Shown piece after piece: positions 7,805 through 10,437 of a DNA stretch of 10,437 nucleotides. Source of the stretch: Acetobacteraceae bacterium (GTDB lineage Bacteria > Pseudomonadota > Alphaproteobacteria > Acetobacterales > Acetobacteraceae). Each line of letters begins with the position of its first letter. Within the stretch, counting starts at the first letter, position 1. The position numbers were made by a program, and so were the translations under genes. The notes below the pieces were generated by a model. It saw only the letters and a program-made list of their open reading frames with translations, had not been told where the DNA came from and did no database searches. The stretch is from NCBI GenBank assembly GCA_947462945.1, contig CANHTE010000013.1:1-10437 (forward strand), read 5' to 3'.

Positions 7805-8638
7805 ATGGCGCGTATGACGCCCGGGGGCAAAACCGCCTTGGCCATCATCAGCGGGGGTTCCAGCGGCATTGGCCTGGCCTTGGCCCAGGCGTTGCAGGCG
7901 CGCAGCTGCCAGGTGGTCATCCTGGGCCGCGATCCCGGGCGCCTTTCACGGGCGTTGGCACGGCTCAGGCCGCTCGGGCCCATCCCGCCGGAGGGGCTGG
8001 CCCTGGATGTGGGCGATGCGGGGACGGTCCAGGCCAGCATGGCGGCCCTGCTGGCCCGGCACGGGGCGCCGCACTACGTCATCACCTCGGCCGGGATGGC
8101 CTGGCCCGGTGCTTTCCTGGAGCAGCCCTTGGCCGAGCATGCGGCCCAGTGGCACACGAATTATTGCGGCACGCTGCATGTGCTGCATGCGCTGGCCCCC
8201 AGCATGGCCCGCGCGAGGCGAGGGCAGGTGATCCTCATTTCCTCGGCCGCGGCCCTGGGCGGTTTCGCGGGGTATGGCGCCTATGCCCCCTCCAAATGGG
8301 CGTTGCGCGGCCTGGGCGACATCCTCTCCCTCGAACTGGGCGCGCATGGGGTGCGGGTGCTCACCGCCTTCCCGCCCGATACGGATACACCGCAACTGGC
8401 GGAGGAGCGGGCCCGCCGCCCCGCCTTCACCGCCCGCTTCAGTGCGGGCCAGCGGCCGCTCAGCCCGGAACGGGTCGCCGCCAGCATCCTGCGCGCGGCG
8501 GATCGCGGGCGGCGCCGGGTGGCCCCGGGCCTGGGCGCCAGCCTGCTGCTGCTGTTGGGCAACCCCTTCGCGCGTTATCTGGAGGCGCTGCAAAGGCGCC
8601 TCCTGCTTCGCCACCCCGAGGATTCCCGCCTGCCGTGA
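7805..8638 (+). CDS. KDSR-like short-chain dehydrogenase/reductase
   Basis: NAD(P)H-dependent Rossmann-fold reductase of 277 residues. It has the cofactor loop SGGSSGIG (16-23) and a full catalytic tetrad N119, S147, Y160, K164 (YAPSK). The segment from FSS-like ISSAA through YxxxK, ALRGL and then PPDTDTP (190-196) matches 3-ketodihydrosphingosine reductase (KDSR/Tsc10), where PPDTDTP is a family hallmark; ordinary SDRs lack it. KDSR reduces the 3-keto group of long-chain sphingoid precursors, and Fum13 of the fumonisin pathway is a related enzyme. A hydrophobic stretch near the C-terminus (about 243-253) followed by an Arg-rich tail may touch the membrane. Start: ATG 7805 lies 8 nt after GAGG (7793-7796) and about 10 residues before the first beta strand. 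The frame is open back to GTG 7637, but those 56 residues look unconserved and lack a well-spaced ribosome site. Two usual residues differ: Ser16 in place of Thr, and T94-S-A-G in place of N-x-A-G. First gene of the operon. Confidence 0.88.
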   Translation: MARMTPGGKTALAIISGGSSGIGLALAQALQARSCQVVILGRDPGRLSRALARLRPLGPIPPEGLALDVGDAGTVQASMAALLARHGAPHYVITSAGMAWPGAFLEQPLAEHAAQWHTNYCGTLHVLHALAPSMARARRGQVILISSAAALGGFAGYGAYAPSKWALRGLGDILSLELGAHGVRVLTAFPPDTDTPQLAEERARRPAFTARFSAGQRPLSPERVAASILRAADRGRRRVAPGLGASLLLLLGNPFARYLEALQRRLLLRHPEDSRLP

Positions 8639-10032
8639 ATCCCTTCTCCCTCCAGCCCGACATCGTGGAGGAAGCCGGCTCGGACTGGCTGATCCCCGCC
8701 CATCCGCAGCCATTGGCCACGGCTCCGGGCGGGCTCCGCCTCGCGCTGATGGCCCGCCGCAGCCTCCTGACCCCCTGGACCGCCGAGAGCTTTGGCGCGC
8801 GGGATTTCGCCTATCGGCTGCTGCGCCGCCAGGTCTGCGTCTTCAATGATCCGGCTTCGATCAAGACCGTCTTCGTCACCCAGGCCGAGTGTTTCGAGCG
8901 CAAGGGCGCGATGATGCGGCGCGCCCTCTCGCCCTTGCTGGGGGACGGGTTGTTCATCTCGGATGGCGAGACCTGGCGCCAGCGCCGCCCCCTGGTGGCC
9001 GATATCGCCCATAAGAACCAAGTGCCCTTCTACGCACCGATGATGACCCGCGCCGTGGCCGAAGTGCTGGCCGGCTGGCGGGATGGCGCAGAGATCAGCC
9101 TGCTGCCCGCCATGGCGGAGCTGACCGCGCAGATCATCGCCCGTTCCATCTTCGGCACGCGGCTGGGACATGAGGCCTTGTCGGGCATCGTGCGGGGGTT
9201 TGGCCGCTATCAGGCGCGCATTGACAGTTTCAACCTGCCCTTCTTCCTGGGCGCGGCTGAGGGCTGGCCGGTCGGGCGCGGGGGTGCCCTGCGGCCCGCC
9301 ATCGCCGAGGTGCATGGCGTGGTGGAGCATGTGATCACCGAACACGTCGCCGGGCGCGGCGAACATGGCTCCATGTTGGATCTGCTGATGCGCCGCATGC
9401 AGCGCAGCCCGGAGCTGGGCCTCGATATGCAGGCCCTGCGCAACGAGGCAGCGACCATCTTCATGGCGGGGCACGAGACCACGGCGGCCGCCCTCACCTG
9501 GGCGCTTTACCTGTTGGCCAAGGCACCCTGGGCCGAGGCCCGCCTCCACGCCGAACTGGACCAGGTGCTGGGCCGCCGCGAACCAAGCGCCGAGGACCTG
9601 CCCGGCCTTCCCTATGCTCGCGCCATCATCGAGGAAACCCTGCGCCTTTACCCGCCCGTTCCCCTGCTTCCGCGCCAGGCGCGGGCGGCCACGCAGGTGG
9701 GGGAGATCGCCGTGGAAAAGAACGCGCTGGTCCTGGTGGTTCCCTGGATCCTGCACCGCTCGCCCGATCTCTGGGAGCAACCGATGCATTTCCGGCCCGA
9801 GCGCTTCCTCACCGGGTCCGCGCCAATTCCCTACAGCTACATTCCCTTCTCGGCCGGGCCGCGCATCTGCGCCGGGTTGAATTTCGGCATGACCGAGGCG
9901 GTTCTCGGCCTGGCCATGGTCGCGCGCGCCTTTCGGCTGCGGCTCATCCCCGGCTTTCGGGCAGAGCCGGTTTGCCGGCTTTCACTGCGCCCGCGGCACG
10001 CCATCCTGGCCCGGCTGGAAGCCCGCGCGTGA
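8635..10032 (+). CDS. Cytochrome P450 monooxygenase
   Basis: Heme-thiolate monooxygenase of 465 residues, a normal length, without a fused reductase domain or N-terminal membrane anchor. Visible motifs: C-helix W114-x3-R118 (heme propionate contact), I-helix AGHETT (278-283) with the acid/threonine pair for O2 activation, ExxR at E334-R337, PERF, and the heme loop FSAGPRICAG with axial ligand C412. The LLGDGLFISDGETWR region is typical of bacterial P450s of the CYP4/102/110-like branch that hydroxylate fatty chains, so a long acyl or sphingoid-like substrate is plausible; the exact reaction is inferred from context. It needs a separate ferredoxin and reductase, which are not in the window. 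The GTG start at 8635 overlaps the preceding TGA (GTGA) and GAGGA lies 12 nt upstream, so translation is probably coupled to the reductase gene. Confidence 0.93.
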   Translation: MNPFSLQPDIVEEAGSDWLIPAHPQPLATAPGGLRLALMARRSLLTPWTAESFGARDFAYRLLRRQVCVFNDPASIKTVFVTQAECFERKGAMMRRALSPLLGDGLFISDGETWRQRRPLVADIAHKNQVPFYAPMMTRAVAEVLAGWRDGAEISLLPAMAELTAQIIARSIFGTRLGHEALSGIVRGFGRYQARIDSFNLPFFLGAAEGWPVGRGGALRPAIAEVHGVVEHVITEHVAGRGEHGSMLDLLMRRMQRSPELGLDMQALRNEAATIFMAGHETTAAALTWALYLLAKAPWAEARLHAELDQVLGRREPSAEDLPGLPYARAIIEETLRLYPPVPLLPRQARAATQVGEIAVEKNALVLVVPWILHRSPDLWEQPMHFRPERFLTGSAPIPYSYIPFSAGPRICAGLNFGMTEAVLGLAMVARAFRLRLIPGFRAEPVCRLSLRPRHAILARLEARA

Positions 10033-10437
10033 GTGAAACTCCCGCCCTGCCGGACCGGCGCGCACCCACGCTGCGCAACAGGCTGCTCGATGCCTGGGAA
10101 ATTCTGCAATACCAGCTCTTCCGCCGCCTGCCGATCGATCTGGCGCCCCGCCTCAGCGCACCGGGCATGGTTGCCTATCTGCGGCGCGAACGCCCCTGGG
10201 TGGTGGAGCGCGCCCGGGCCAATCTGCGCCGCCACCGGCCCTGGGCCAGCGCAGCGCAGACCGAAGCCTGGGTGGCGATGTTCCTGGACAATATCGGCCG
10301 CTATGTGGGTGAGACAGCCAGTGTGGGCCGCTTCATGGCCGCCGGCCGGATTGACCTGCCCCATCCCGAACGCACGCGCGCCATCTGCCAGCGCGGCGGC
10401 GTGCTGGGCTTGTGCCTGCATACCGGCAATTGGGAAG
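10029..10437 (+). CDS. LpxL/HtrB-family acyltransferase, N-terminal part
   Basis: The first 136 residues of a gene that runs off the right edge. The GTG start at 10029 overlaps the P450 stop (GTGA). The protein matches the N-terminal half of the lysophospholipid/lipid A late acyltransferase family: an early amphipathic segment (ILQYQLFRRLP), a helix with FLDNIGRY, then the stretch GGVLGLCLHTGNWE. That stretch holds the catalytic H-x4-E motif (H131, E136), the last residues visible. These inner-membrane enzymes move acyl chains from acyl-ACP or acyl-CoA to a hydroxyl group; family members also occur in secondary-lipid clusters. Placed behind a P450 and a KDSR-like reductase, it may acylate the cluster's own long-chain product, using the polyketide or a cellular acyl donor. 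It could instead be an ordinary lipid A enzyme, but the 4-bp overlap argues for a shared role. Confidence 0.85.
   Translation, partial: MSETPALPDRRAPTLRNRLLDAWEILQYQLFRRLPIDLAPRLSAPGMVAYLRRERPWVVERARANLRRHRPWASAAQTEAWVAMFLDNIGRYVGETASVGRFMAAGRIDLPHPERTRAICQRGGVLGLCLHTGNWE

Noticed and set aside
8149..8634. Upstream extension of the P450 frame into the reductase gene.
   Set aside because: This would overlap 486 bp of the reductase in another frame; the GTG at 8635 gives normal P450 length and a GTGA overlap, and the upstream residues are unlike any P450.
8575..9789. Minus-strand 404-codon open frame opposite the P450.
   Set aside because: His/Gly/Gln-rich shadow of a P450 whose heme, ExxR and I-helix motifs are all in place on the other strand.

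Overview
The window is about 10.4 kb of very GC-rich DNA with strong third-position G/C bias. Overlapping GTGA stop/start junctions and the protein character fit a high-GC alphaproteobacterium, possibly of the Acetobacteraceae/Rhodospirillales type. That placement is inferred from composition and style, not from a marker gene. Nothing looks like a transposon, CRISPR array, tRNA or rRNA.

Layout, left to right. (1) At 1-73 on the minus strand is what looks like the first 24 codons of a gene running off the left edge, possibly a TrmN6-like methyltransferase. (2) 74-217 is a short intergenic stretch with an AT-rich core. (3) 218-7522 on the minus strand is one giant gene: a 2434-residue single-module type I polyketide synthase, KS-AT-DH-(degenerate methyltransferase)-(structural KR)-ER-KR-ACP, with no thioesterase. 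(4) 7523-7804 is a divergent control region with two hairpins and a repeated TTAATTG motif. (5) 7805 to the right edge on the plus strand is a tightly coupled operon: a short-chain dehydrogenase closely resembling 3-ketodihydrosphingosine reductase (KDSR), a cytochrome P450, and the start of an LpxL/HtrB-family acyltransferase. The last three genes overlap by 4 bp at each junction (GTGA).

How they may work together: the synthase carries every domain needed for full reduction, plus a dead methyltransferase remnant. It should therefore build a saturated, unbranched long acyl chain iteratively, but it cannot release the chain by itself. The KDSR-like reductase contains the sphingolipid-pathway signature PPDTDTP, which suggests that the released product is a long-chain ketone of the 3-ketosphinganine kind. 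The P450 would hydroxylate the chain and the acyltransferase would acylate it. The combination parallels the fungal fumonisin pathway (Fum1 synthase, Fum13 reductase, Fum6 P450). The missing piece, a PLP-dependent alpha-oxoamine synthase like Fum8, is not in this window and is the main prediction for the DNA to the right. The idea of a bacterial sphingoid-like lipid made by a polyketide synthase is inference; the domain and motif assignments are read from the sequence.
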